From Paraspadella gotoi (taxonomy: Eukaryota; Chaetognatha): a DNA stretch of 64,000 nucleotides. The notes under the pieces are model-generated. The model did no database searches. It saw only the letters and a list, made by a program, of their open reading frames with translations, and was not told the DNA's origin. The translations under genes were made by a program, and so were the position numbers. Position 1 is the first letter of the stretch. Each line of letters opens with the position of its first letter. This document shows positions 23,301-34,200 of this stretch, in pieces. The DNA lies in assembly GCA_051294375.1 (NCBI GenBank), contig CM119265.1, forward strand, positions 6,457,489 to 6,521,488. Reading direction: 5' to 3'.

Positions 23301-24176
23301 TGGACTTCAATCACGCATCAATGCTTTCCTCTTTGGCGCGCCAACTCCAGACAGATGGGAGGACTTTATCAAATACCTCCGAGCAGAATATGGCCGCACA
23401 AAATCGCAACAAGCTGCTTCACTTATCGATGGAACACGACGAGAAGGCCGTCGACCATCCCAACTCCTCGCCATAATGAAGGAGAAGGCGGGTGAAGTTA
23501 CAATCGACGACATCCTGAAAGAATGGTTGTTAAGGGAACTGCCCGTCGACGTCCAGGCGCAACCTTGCCGAGCGTGTGGAAACACTTGATGCCGAAACAG
23601 CAGCAAAATTCGCCGACTCATACTCAGGGGTCAAATATTGAAATTCACCTCGATAGTTCTATTTATATTCACATAGGGATCGTTCATACTAAATTTCAAT
23701 AAATTTGGTCCAGTAGTTTCCTCGGAACGTGTTCTGGTCACAAAAAAGGGGTACCACATTTTATAATATGAAGCCTTCTGTACGCATTGTTATGCTGAAT
23801 GACCCTTCCTCTTAAAATAAATGGATTTTGGATACTAATAAAAGGATTGAACTTGAAGGCGAATAAAATATCATACCTGTAGGACATAATCGAGTCTTCG
23901 CAAGACGCTCGCCTTGACTTCCTCCACGTTCTCTTTGCAGCTGGAGACGAGAACGACGAGTTTCACTTCTTCGGGTCGCAGACTTTGCTCGCCAACTGCG
24001 CGCACCTGAAGTTCGCGAACTCGGGCGACGGGCAAGGCGGAATCCGACTTTTCCGCACGTTCCTTGTCGGGAGTCGTGCTTTGCACGTCCAAGGAGTCCG
24101 CGAGGTGCGGGCTGCGAAGAGCCGGCAAAATAGATGCCACTACGCGGGAGGGACGTTGATGCGAGAAATTGGACAT
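14321..24176 (-). CDS. IRAK1BP1: IRAK1BP1 (SIMPL-domain) protein
   Basis: A SIMPL-domain (DUF541) protein; in mammals IRAK1BP1 binds IRAK1 and modulates NF-kB signalling. Four exons: 23877-24176, 15014-15142, 14660-14923, 14321-14461, every junction in phase 0, giving 277 residues (human about 260). Exon 1 carries VRELQVRAVGEQSLRPEEV and SVLRRLDYVLQ; exon 2 HHGVTESKIQVSKVLKR; exon 3 LTEKLDPINVRIFPPEV and AIDNAKRKAIEI, ending in IREEEVLEW; exon 4 the final strand SSHALFVRVTVVAVYEL. The order and spacing follow the human protein throughout. The start ATG at 24176 (MSNFSHQRPS) is the first in frame. Intron 1 (15143-23876) is 8.7 kb of nested transposons, and its acceptor coincides with the end of a repeat copy. 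The stop is 60 bp before the NCK ATG. Confidence 0.9.
15144..15580 (+). mobile_element. Repeat family U (MITE-like), copy 1
   Basis: 15144-15460 matches the reverse complement of 61915-62282 with roughly 80-85% identity by eye, starting AAGAAAAAGGGTCATTCAAA. Internally it is partly palindromic: a segment around GAAGAGTTGCAG (15303) pairs with CTGCAACTCTTC (15560), and AAATGTAATAGAGACATT pairs with an AATGTCTCTCTATTACATTT segment near 15480. No coding capacity. It abuts the acceptor of IRAK1BP1 exon 2. Confidence 0.7.
15650..15747 (+). repeat. Dispersed repeat V, copy 1
   Basis: About 98 bp starting GAAATTGGTACAACCAATAT and ending GGCCTCCAT, preceded by an (ATTC)n run. A near-identical copy is at 43334-43431, a truncated copy at 15976-16018, and reverse-complement fragments at 37952-38027 and 53285-53319. 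Confidence 0.75.
15976..16018 (+). repeat. Dispersed repeat V, truncated copy
   Basis: Matches the first 43 bp of the copy at 15650 almost exactly, then diverges. Confidence 0.7.
16438..16466 (+). repeat. 29-bp direct repeat, copy 1
   Basis: GCATCGCCCACAACAATCAC followed by CCTCTAAC; an identical copy lies at 16957. This could be the 3' end of degenerate long terminal repeats: it is followed by AGTGGTGC, which resembles a tRNA primer site. The upstream sequences do not align well, so an LTR pair is unproven. Confidence 0.55.
16957..16985 (+). repeat. 29-bp direct repeat, copy 2
   Basis: Identical to 16438-16466. The intervening 490 bp are GC-richer than the surroundings, with no open frame of note. 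Confidence 0.55.
17057..21858 (+). mobile_element. Element Z: 4.8-kb foldback insertion with 1-kb inverted arms
   Basis: Bounded by GTAC on both sides (17053-17056 and 21859-21862), inserted in element Y. Head TGTGGCGGTATATTCACAC, tail GGCTGTTGCCATA. Internally, about 17125-18110 is an imperfect inverted repeat of about 20730-21690 (for example CCTAACCATTTAGGG against CCCTAAATGGTTAGG, and matching segments all along the arm). The 2.6-kb loop contains a copy of repeat W. No transposase or reverse transcriptase frame is visible. Confidence 0.7.
18428..19110 (+). repeat. Repeat family W, copy 1
   Basis: Head CAAGTTTGAGCAAACAATGT (18429), an AT-rich ATTAATTG variable zone, then a tail with TTTCCA..CATTTCCACTC, CCATCGAAACTTCATATCCA, CGGACGGACGGACAGACAG and TTTTTTTGAATAATTTATCA. 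Other copies are at 49270 and 58097. It lies in the loop of element Z. Short open frames over the tail look incidental. Confidence 0.7.
21991..22045 (+). repeat. G-rich tandem repeat
   Basis: About three copies of GGGCCCTGGGGGTGG-like units. Unusual base composition against AT-rich flanks; within element Y. Confidence 0.7.
22396..22542 (+). pseudogene. Ty3/Gypsy-type integrase fragment
   Basis: A 48-codon stretch translates to the C-terminal part of a retroelement integrase core, with SYHPQSNGLVQRFHR. The family pattern here is HPQxNGxVER, whose Glu is the catalytic residue; this copy has Gln. A stop follows the conserved DNW, and a later segment GEPLRELIQPSY appears displaced in frame. It is a decayed fragment; no reverse transcriptase was found nearby. 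Confidence 0.8.
22888..23589 (+). pseudogene. LTR-retroelement gag-like fragment
   Basis: Several frame-broken segments give a gag-like reading: a Met-initiated 50-codon frame, then KLPDFDADNVDLWIKRV (the P-x-F-x..W motif of Gypsy gag), then LRAEYGRTKSQQAASLIDGT and ILKEWLLRELPVDVQAQ. At least two frameshifts and stops break it. It lies downstream of the integrase fragment, the reverse of the order within one element. Confidence 0.7.
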
Positions 24177-25296
24177 GTCAAATCGTGGAACATTTTTTCG
24201 GCGTCGAATGAAGGCCCGCAATCGACATAATTTGGCTCTCTTTTCTTACTAGGAAAGAGTACTGAACACAATCGTTAGAACCTGAAAATAAAGCATATAA
24301 TAACCGAGTGCGTGTATGCTCCATAACAAAAGTGAATTTAATAAAACAAAATTCATAATTCTTATTTATAAACACGAGATTCTTTTTAGAGAAATAACTT
24401 TAAAAAATTTAATCATCAAAACCATATGTAAAGTTTATTCCGATCCACTAAGACTAACAAAGGCACTGCAGTTTAAAAACTGGAAGACGAACCTCACAGG
24501 GCTCTAAATTGAAACAAACAATTACTTCAAAAAAGCTGCATTATCGAAAACCCCGCAACGTGATTAACTGATTTTTGTTACGGAGTAGAATTCATACTTA
24601 AAATAATTTTTTAACTTAACACATAGTTACTTTAAATATATTAGATTTTATAAAAAGAAAAATCTAATGGTTCATAATTAGTAAGATTTCCTAAAGCCTA
24701 AAATTTGACAAAAATGGTAAACGGAGAATAATACAACAGCTCTACTATTCATAATGCATAATAGAAATACCATAAAATATCACAGTCAAAGACAAAAAAG
24801 GAGAGTACACCGTATTATTATAGAATATGAGTAAAAACGACCAAATGCATCGGTAACAATTCGGGTAACAAGTGAAAAAAGGCACCTCATATACAAAAAC
24901 AAGAATCTGAAGTCTATAAGTATGAGTACTACATTGTCAGACCAACCCGAAAATGTTATAGTATTTATGCTGTCGTCTAACACACGTTTCTGCATCGCTT
25001 AAAATAAAATTTCATTGGTTTAATGGAAGACCAAGCACAAATATGAATGAAACCAAGTTTTAAGCACCAACCAAATTGTCACAGATGTAAAATATATTAC
25101 ATATCCCTGAAACAATAACAAGCAAAACTTTAAAAAGATCTGATATACTGAGATCTGCTAATACCAAGAATCCTTAAAGCACCTCAATTGTAAATATACT
25201 ATGTCTATGCCATGCAACGACAGAGATTGAGAAATGGACGCAGGGACTAACTCTCGTGAGTTCCACGACCTCTGATATAAAATGTTAACCCGGTTA
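24177..25296. other. Spacer between KASH stop and IRAK1BP1 start
   Basis: AT-rich. It should contain the KASH-gene 3' UTR and the IRAK1BP1 promoter. No exon or repeat copy recognised. Confidence 0.5.
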
Positions 25297-28200
25297 TTAA
25301 ATCGGTGGTGGTCCATTGGGATGAGATAATGCCGGACGAATTGAATAAGCAAAGTTGTTTTTAGTGACCGTACACGCGTACGCAGGCTCACGACGAGCGT
25401 AGATAAAAAGAAACAAAATAAACGGAATCAAAAGTAAGAACCATTTCAATAAAAACCAACACATTTGACCTCTGCTCGGGGTTTCTTTGTTTTCATTCAC
25501 GGATCTTACGTTCAAATTTTTATCCAATGATTCTTTTTCGCACCATTGTTCTCTATTCGAATCGTTATCGTAGGTTGGAAAAACTATTTTCTCTCTTTTA
25601 AACCAATTAAAAATTGAAAAACCGCTTACTTGGTTGATTTTATTTGAATAGTGACAGCTGGTCCAATCTAATTTTATATGACTTACTTCCAAAAATTTTT
25701 TGTAATAAAAAGCATTGGAAATCCAAACGCAAAATTTATTTCTGAGTGCGTTTCCTGCAGTGTTTTCTTCTGTCTCCCGGCACAACTGGGAATGAACTCC
25801 AGCGTTGATTGAATGACATCCATATAAGAATTCAGAACAATAATTATAGTTCGTCCAATCAAGCGATTTTGAGTGACGTAAGTCAAAAATCTTTTCTGTT
25901 TTTCCATCAGACTTTTTACCATGAAAATTAAAAAAATAATCGAATTTAGAGTATCCTTGTTGTGTTAGCACATCCACATTTGGTAATTCCACGCTGTCTC
26001 TCACAGAATCGGGTTTCGGGTTTTGATTAAATTCACTAACCAGGAGATTTGCATTTTGATGTCTAATAGTATTTTTTATATTTGTAGAAACGCCGTTCCC
26101 TATAAAATCAGTATTTAGAACATGTTCGCTAATTTTTGTTTTCTTGTAACAATTTCCGTAGTGATAGTTAAAAGTAGACCATTCAAGGTGTTTTTCAAAA
26201 TTTTCAACACAACTTTTCGTTTTCATAACTGCCATTTGGTTCAAGTCATCATTTTCCAGTTTACTTTTTAAAGAGACACGAGAAACATTCGAAATCGTTG
26301 CATCATTACCTTCGTCATAGTTTTGAGCGGCATCATGAAAAAAATGCTCAATATTCTTATCTAGAGAATTTCTGCTTCTCATTAAAATGCTATGCTCCTC
26401 AAGATCAGGCATATCGCCATTGTCATATTGGTCCTCCTCGTCGTCCGCAAAATAACCAGAAACCACACCTGCCTTTGCATTAGTAGTTTGACAAGTCGTT
26501 GACACATAGGTTGGGGCAGAGGAATTAACTTTAATCAATAAGATTTCCTTTTCGTCGCCGGACTTAGTATCTATAACTTCAGACGGTGATCCTGAATGCA
26601 TCGCGTCTATTGGTTCATTATGAGTTGAATTCAATTTCGTGTCAAGCAATTCGTTAGTTGATAACTGAGTCATTACGATTTCTTTAATGTCATGCGAGTT
26701 AGAAGGAGAAAGAGAAACATTCAGTCCCAATTTTTTTTCGCTGGCTTCCTGCTCATTAGTCACGTGGGGAACCATAGACGTAATTAAGGAAGTACTGATT
26801 ACCTCAGTAGGTAGTTTCAGATCTTTTGTACCAATGACATCTTCACTAGAAGCAACCACTTCCATTACTTTTGATTTTTCAACGTTCAAACTTTGAATGC
26901 TTGTTGCAACATAATGAACTTTCCCATGAAAATCTTCCTTATCTTGCTCTTTAGCAAATAGATCGGTTTGTTCGTTAGAAAATTGATTATCATTCTCTCT
27001 CTTAATTTTGAAATGATCTTTCTTCTTATTTTCAACCCACGATTGATCATCACTGATCTCAGAGAATCGCTCGTATATTTTAGTTTGGTCAATCTTATAC
27101 CATGAAAGGCCTTCATTTATTTCGGCAGCCAAGCGCTCCTCCTTCTCAGCAATGCGCAGATTACCCTTTTCTGTTTCTTCTGCAGCCAAGCTTAAACGCT
27201 TCTCTTTTTTCTTTGGAGATAAGCTCAGGCTCTCCTTCCCCACAGTAATACGCTGACGCTCCTTTTCTGCCTCCCCCACAGTAATGCGCTGACGCTCCTT
27301 TTCTGCCTCCCCTTCAGTAATGCGCTGACGCTCCTTTTCTGCCTCCCCTTCAGTAATGCGCTGACGCTCCTTTTCTGCCTCCCCTTCAGTAATGCGCTGA
27401 TGCTCTTTTTCTGCCTTCTCTGCAGTAATGCGCTGATGCTCATTTTCTGCCTTCTCTGCAGTAATGCGCAAGTGCTTTTTCTCTTTTTTCTTCACAGATA
27501 AGCTCAGGCTCTCTTTCTCTCTTGTTTTGTGGTGTTTCTGCTCTTTATTCTCTGCAGCAATGTGCAGGCGCTCCTTTTCTGCTTCTGCAACAATGTGCAG
27601 ACAATCCTTTTTTATCTCTGCTGAAGCAATGCGCAAGCATTCCTTTTCTGCCACCTCTGCAGCATTGTCAAAACGCTCCTTTTCTGCAGAATTGCTCAGA
27701 CGCCCTTTTTCTGCCCGATCTGCAGCCAAGCGCAAGCGCTTCTTCTCTTTCTTCTTCACAGATAAGCTCAGGCTCTCTTTCTCTCTCTTCTCGGCTGCCT
27801 TGTAGTGGCTTTGTTCTTTCTCTGCAGTAATGCGCAGACGCTCCTTTTCTGCTTCTTCAGCCGCAATTTGCAGACGCTCCTTTTCTGCTTCTGCTACAAT
27901 GCACAGACGTTCTTTTTCTGCTTCTGCTACAATGCACAGGCGTTCTTTTTCTGCTTCTGCCACAATGCACAGACGTTCCTTTTCTGCTTCCTCTTCTTGC
28001 CGCAATGCGCAGACGCTCCTTTTCTGCTTCCTCTTCTGCCGCAATGCGCAGACGCTCCTTTTCTGCTTCCTCTTCTGCCGCAATGCGCGACGCTCCTTTT
28101 CTTGCTTCTGCCACAATGCGCAGACGCTCTTTTCTGTTCTGCCACAATGCGCAGACGCTCCTTTTCTGCTTCTTCTGCGCAATGCGCAGACGCGCCTTTT

Positions 28201-31200
28201 CTTGCTTTTACCACAATGCGCAGACGCTCCTTTTCTGCTTCCTCTTCTGCCGCAATGCGCAGACGCTCCTTTTCTGCTTCCTCTTCTGCCCAATGCGCAG
28301 ACGCTCCTTTTCTGCTTCCTCTTCTGCCACAATGCGCAGACGCTCCTTTTCTGCTTCTTCGCAATGCGAGACGTCCTTTTCTTCTCTCTGCCGCAATGCG
28401 CAGACGCTCCTTTCTGCTTCTTCTGCAGCAATGTGTCAGACGCTCCTTTTCTGCTTCCTCTTCTGCCGCAATGCGCAGACGCTCCTTTTCTGCTCCTCTT
28501 CTGCCGCAATTCGCAGACGCTCCTTTTCTGCTTCTCTTCTGCCGAATGCGCAGACGCTCCTTTTCTGCTTCCTCTTCTGCCGCAATGCGCAACGCTCCTT
28601 TCTGTTTCTCTTTTGCCGAAATGCGCAGACGCTCCTTTCTGCTTCTGCAGCAATGCGCAGGACGCTCCTTTTCTGCTTCCTTTCTGCGCCAATGCGCAGA
28701 CGCTCCTTTTCTGCTTCCTCTTCTGCCGCAATGCGCAGACGCTCCTTTTCTGCTTCCTCTTCTGCGCGCAATGCGCAGACGCTCCTTTTCTGCTTCTTTC
28801 TGCGCAAATGCGCAGACGCTCCTTTTCTGCTTCTCTTCTGCCGCAATGCGCAGACGCTCCTCTTTCCTCTTCTGCCGCAATGCGCAGACGCTCCTTTCTG
28901 CTTCCTCTTCTGCCGCAATGCGCAGACGCTCCTTTTCTGCTTCCTCTTCTGCCGCAATGCGCAGACGCTCCTTTTTCTGCTTCCTCTTCTGCCCGCAATG
29001 CGCAGACGCTCCTTTTCTGCTTCTCTGCCACAATGCGCAGACGCTCCTTTTCTGCTTCTTCCGCAATGCGCAGACGCTCTTTTCTGCTTTCTTGCCGCAA
29101 TGCGCAGACGCTCCTTTTCTGCTTCTTCCGCAATGCGCAGACGCTCCTTTTCTGCTTCCTCTTCTGCGCAATGCGCAGACGCTCCTTTCTGCTCTTCTGC
29201 CGCAATGCGCAGACGCTCCTTTTCTGCTTCCTCTTCTGCCGCAATGCGCAGACGCTCCTTTTCTGCTCTTCGCGCAATGCGCAGACGCTCCTTTCTGCCT
29301 CTTCTCGCAATGCGCAGACCTCCTTTCTGCTTCCTCTTCTGCCAGCAATGCGCAGACGCTCCTTTTCTGCTTCCTCTTCTGCCGCAATGCGCAGACGCTC
29401 CTTTTCTGCTTCCTCTTCTGCCCGCAATGCCAGACGCTCCTTTTCTGCTTCCTCTTCTCCGCAATGCGCAGACGCTCCTTTCTGCTTCCTCTTCTGCCGC
29501 AATGCGCAGACGCTCCTTTTCTGTTTCTCTTTTGCCGCAATGCGCAGACGCTCCTTTTCTGCTCTTCTTGCCGCAATGCGCAGGCGCTCCTTTTCTGCTT
29601 CTTCCGCAATGCGCAGAGCGCTCCTTTTCTGCTTTCTTCCGCAATGCGCAGACGCTCCTTTCTGCTTCTGCAATGCGGCAGACGCTCCTTTTCTGCTTCT
29701 GCCGCAATGCGCAGAAGCTCCTTTTCTGCTTCCTCTTCTGCCGCAATGCGCAGACGCTCCTTTTCTGCTTCCTCTTCTGCCGCAATGCGCAGACGCTCCT
29801 TTCTGCTTCTCTTCTGCCGCAATGCGCAGACGCTCCTTTTCTGCTTCTTCTGCCACAATGCGCAGACGCTCCTTTTCTGCTTCTTCCGCAATGCGCAGAC
29901 GCTCCTTTTCTGCTTCTTCCGCAATGCGCAGACGCTCCTTTTCTGCTTCTTCCGCAATGCGCAGACGCTCCTTTTCTGCTTCCTCTTTCTGCGCAATGCG
30001 CAGACGCTCCTTTTCTGCTTCCTCTTCTGCCGCAATGCGCAGACGCTCCTTTTCTGCTTCCTCTTCTCCGCAATGCGCAGACGCTCCTTTTCTGCTTCTC
30101 TTCTGCCGCAATGCGCAGACGCTCCTTTTCTGCTTCTCTTCTTGCCGCAATGCGCAGACGCTCCTTTTCTGTTTCTTCTGCCGCAATGCGCAGACGCTCC
30201 TTTTCTGCTTCTTCCGCAATGCAGCGCTCCTTTGCTTCTTCTCGCAATGCGCAGACGCTCCTTTTCTGCTTCTGCCGCAATGCGCAGACGCTCCTTTCTG
30301 CTTCTGCCGCATGCGCGGCTCCTTTTCTGCTCTTTGCCGCAATGCGCAGACGCTCCTTTTCTGGCTTCCTCTTTCGCGCAATGCGCAGACGCTCCTTTTC
30401 TGTTTCTGCTTCTTCTGCCCAATTCGCAGACGCTCCTTTCTGCTTCTTCCGCAATGCGCAGACGCTCCTTTTCTGCTTCCTTCCGCAATGCGCAGACGCT
30501 CCTTTTCTGCTTCTTCCGCAATGCGCAGACGCTCCTTTTCTGCTTCTTCTGCCGCAATGCGCAGACGCTCCTTTTCTGCTTCCTCTTCTGCCGCAATGCG
30601 CAGACGCTTCCTTTTCTGCTTCCTCTTCTGCCGCAATGCGCAGACGCTCTTTTTCTGCTTCCTCTTTCTGCCGCAATGCGCAGACGCTCCTTTTCTGCTT
30701 CCTCTTCTGCCGCAATGCGCAGACGCTCCTTTTCTGCTTCCTCTTCTGCCAGCAATGCGCAGACGCTCCTTTTCTGCTCATCCTCTTCTGCGCACAATGC
30801 GCAGACGCTCCTTTTCTGCTTCCTTTCTGCCGCAATGCGCAGACGCTCCTTTTCTGTTTCTTCTTTTGCCGCAATGCGCAGGCGCTCCTTTTCTGCTTCT
30901 TCCGCAATGCGCAGGCGCTCCTTTTCTGCTTCTTCCGCAATGCGCAGACGCTCCTTTTCTGCTTCTGCAATGCGCAGACGCTCCTTTTCTGCTTCTGCCG
31001 CAATGCGCAGAAGCTCCTTTTCTGCTTCCTCTTCTGCCGCAATGCGCAGCCGCTCCTTTTCTGGCTTCCTCTTTTGCCGCAATGCGCAGACGCTCTTTTC
31101 TGCTTCCTCTTTTTGCCGCAATGCGCAGACCGCTTCTTTTTTGCTTCTGCCGCAATGCGCAGACGCTCCTTTTCTGCTCCTCTCTGCCGCAATGCGCAGA

Positions 31201-34200
31201 CGCTCCTTTTCTGCCTTCTGCCAACAATGCACAGACGCTCCTTTTCTGCTTCTTCAGCCACAATGCGCAGACGCTCCTTTTCTGCTTCCTCTTCAGCCAC
31301 AATGCGCAGACGCTCCTTTTCTGCTTCTGCCGCAATGAGCAAACGCTCTTCTGCCTCCTCTGCAGCCAAACGAAGGCGCTCGTCTTCTTCTTTCTTAGCT
31401 AGCTTTTCTTCAAGAAGCAATTCCATTTCTCGAGTCTGTTTTTCAACTTTTTTCTCAAAAGTTGTAACCCTTTGCTGAACTATAGTAACATTGTTTGAAA
31501 TGCGTTCAACCATTTCAGTTTTCATGGTCGATGTTATCTAAAAAAATAAAAATTAAAAAAAACTTTACAGTTTCATTGATTGTTAAAAAAAATCAATACT
31601 ATTTTACTTGCCTGATAAACAATTTTAATGTAGTGGGTGTAAACGCTTTTAATTTCAATGACCATAGTTTGTAGATCGAGCATTCTCGAAATGTTTGTCT
31701 CAATTCTTTCATACGACTGACACTCCACAATTTCCTCCTTCAAAGACAAAAAGAATAGAAATACAGTAAAATCAATTTAAAATACAACAAAAGAATTGAG
31801 CTACAGAGAAAAAAATTAAGAGTATCACGTGAAAGATACTTAAAAACTGTTTTAAAATCAAACTTAAAAAGATTTTAAGTGTGGTGAATCAATGAGTATG
31901 CAATTTTCGAATTCATGTTATCAAACTCATCAACGTGGGAATAGATTATGTACTTTAGCTAATACTTCTGCTTATGCCTCACTTTATAAAACTAAAATAA
32001 TAAAATATGCTCATAACCTTAAAGCAGAGAGAAAGGAAACTTTCCAAGAAATGGTTTTAAAACAGTTTTTAACATCTTTCATATGGTTTTAAAACAGTTT
32101 TTAACGTCTTTTATATGGTTTTATTCATTTTTTCCCTTTAACTATTACACATTTCCAGCGAGAGGCAATTCTTTTGTCGCATTTGATATAGATCTCACTG
32201 TAGGTAAATGTTTTTCTTATTATAATTATATGTGTATCATATATACATATATATTTATTATATACACTATAAATAATTTTATCTTTACCTCCAAGACGTC
32301 TAGAGAAGTTTCCACGAGTTTTCCAACACCCTCAACTTGATCAGCAATATTTGCTTCAAGCAGAATATTTTGTTGAACAGCCATAATTCGAGTTGTTGTC
32401 TTTCGATTACTAATAACCGTAGTGACTTTTTCAATCTTGATAAATAAATATTTTTTATAAAATTAATAATATTCAGTTCATTTATATGCCATTTCGTTTT
32501 AAAACTTACCGAAGTAAATATCTGTTTGTACTGAGTATTGTACATTTCAAGTTGAGATCTTGTCGTATTTACTTCTTGCAACAACTCGCCCATCTGCTCA
32601 TTAATTATCGTCACATCCGCTTGTAACAAAGTTTGTCCTTCGGTCGAGGTATTTTTTAATACAAGGTCCGATTCTTCAGCAAGGCGTTTTTTCATTTGAG
32701 ACATGGTTTCATCCGTAAGTTTTAGGTAAACTTGATCGAGTGTACGAACCCGTTCATCAACGTTCTGCACTCCTTTTGTCATACCTTTTATAAAAAGACA
32801 TTGAAAAATAATCGGTTCTTATACAAATTTATTACTTATTAATCATCTTCTTCTAATTTAGTCCTGTATGGACGTACAAACCCTAGATTTACCTTTTCCA
32901 AAACTACTGGAATTTTCCTCCCTTTTCGTAATTTTCGCGAAAGTTTCGTAAACAGATTTTTGACCCAAATAGATTTCCCTGACGCTCTCCATCGTTTCTT
33001 GCAATTTTTCGTGTTCGTCGGCCCGAGATCTCGCGACCGTCTTCAAAGTTTTTATCGATTCTAAGAGCGAATCGTATTTTTTCTCCAACGCCGAAGATCT
33101 GTATAAAATCGTAAAAACAAGATCACTTCTCCGAGTATTTAGGCCTTAGGTAGTTCCTTCGTTTCGCGCATCGCTTCCTGCTCAACTATCCCTTTTCCGA
33201 TACGCGCAGAACAAAAATTCATTTTTGTTAGTTTCTCATTGGATCTTCAAAAACGCATATCATATGTGGAGGACGGTTCTTCGACCACAAGTGGCCACGG
33301 TAAAACGCTCGTTTCTTTCTCTCTCTGATAGTGAAAGACTTGACCGAACTCCTTTTCCATAATGAATTTTACTTAACGGACGGATCGACAGTCAAGGCTG
33401 TCATCGTGACTAATAATGCTAAACAGCAGAACGGATTAAAAGATCTGAAGAGACAGCCCCGTCCCTCTTTAACTGCAAAGCGGCCACCGGGCTAAAACCC
33501 CGGACCTTTGGGTTGGGAGGCGAATGACTTGCCTCCCGCACCAATGACCGCTGTGAACGATTGGTGGATTTTGAGTCACCAGAGATCGTAAGGTACACAC
33601 CTCTCAACGAAACGTGAAAAATCGTGCGAAACGACGGAGATATCGCGGATTCGCGTTCGCAATCGCTCGACCATCTCTTTTTCGACGACGGCCAAATCGA
33701 CGGCTCTCTTCCTTTTAGACGCCTCCGTGGCTTCCAGTGGCAACTCCATCGAAGGCGGTAGGGTGGCCTCAATCGCCGCTAACCTACAACGAGAAAGGGA
33801 GAAAAAATGAAGCTTCGTCGAGTATCGATAAAGGTCGTAGGGTAAATATTTGGCTTACTTTTTCTCGAGCTCTTCGATAGAGTCTTGCAACTCTGTTTCA
33901 GCCCGTATTAAGTTTTCTTTTTCAAATTTTTTCCCAACGATTTGGGTCATCACTTGCTCGTACGATTGATTCACCGAAGAAATCTTTTCCCTTTAAAATA
34001 ATCTGTAATGTTTTAGTAACTAAACTACGACAGACCCTGATTTCCCACATCCCGACAAATACCTCACGATTTTAGCTCCTAATTCGCCGGACGAACTTAT
34101 TACGTCCTCGCCGACAGAGGCCATAGACCCTAGTTCGTCGAGCCGTTCCTTTAGATGAAGAGACAAAATCAACGACTCCAGTTCCTCCAAAGTTTCCGCG

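Larger units (their letters stand above)
17025..23780. mobile_element. Element Y with inverted ends, interrupted by element Z
   Basis: The left end (17025-17056, TACAGAAGGCTTCATATTAT...GTAC) is a perfect 32-bp inverted match to 23749-23780. Past the Z insertion the left end continues at 21859-21985 (GTACCCCTTTTTTGTGACCA...), which is an inverted match, more diverged, to 23640-23755. Rejoined, this gives inverted termini of about 150 bp around a 1.65-kb body. The body holds retroelement integrase and gag remnants. No transposase was seen. Confidence 0.65.

Noticed and set aside
28000-31330. CRISPR-like regular repeats
   Set aside because: The units are directly adjacent with no unique spacers, lie in an animal exon, and code for a periodic peptide.
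27805-31478. Plus-strand open frames of about 1,160-1,190 codons over the repeat array
   Set aside because: They are mirror readings of the stop-free 39-bp repeat. The minus strand continues into conserved KASH coding sequence on one side and spliced coiled-coil exons on the other; the plus strand does not join anything.
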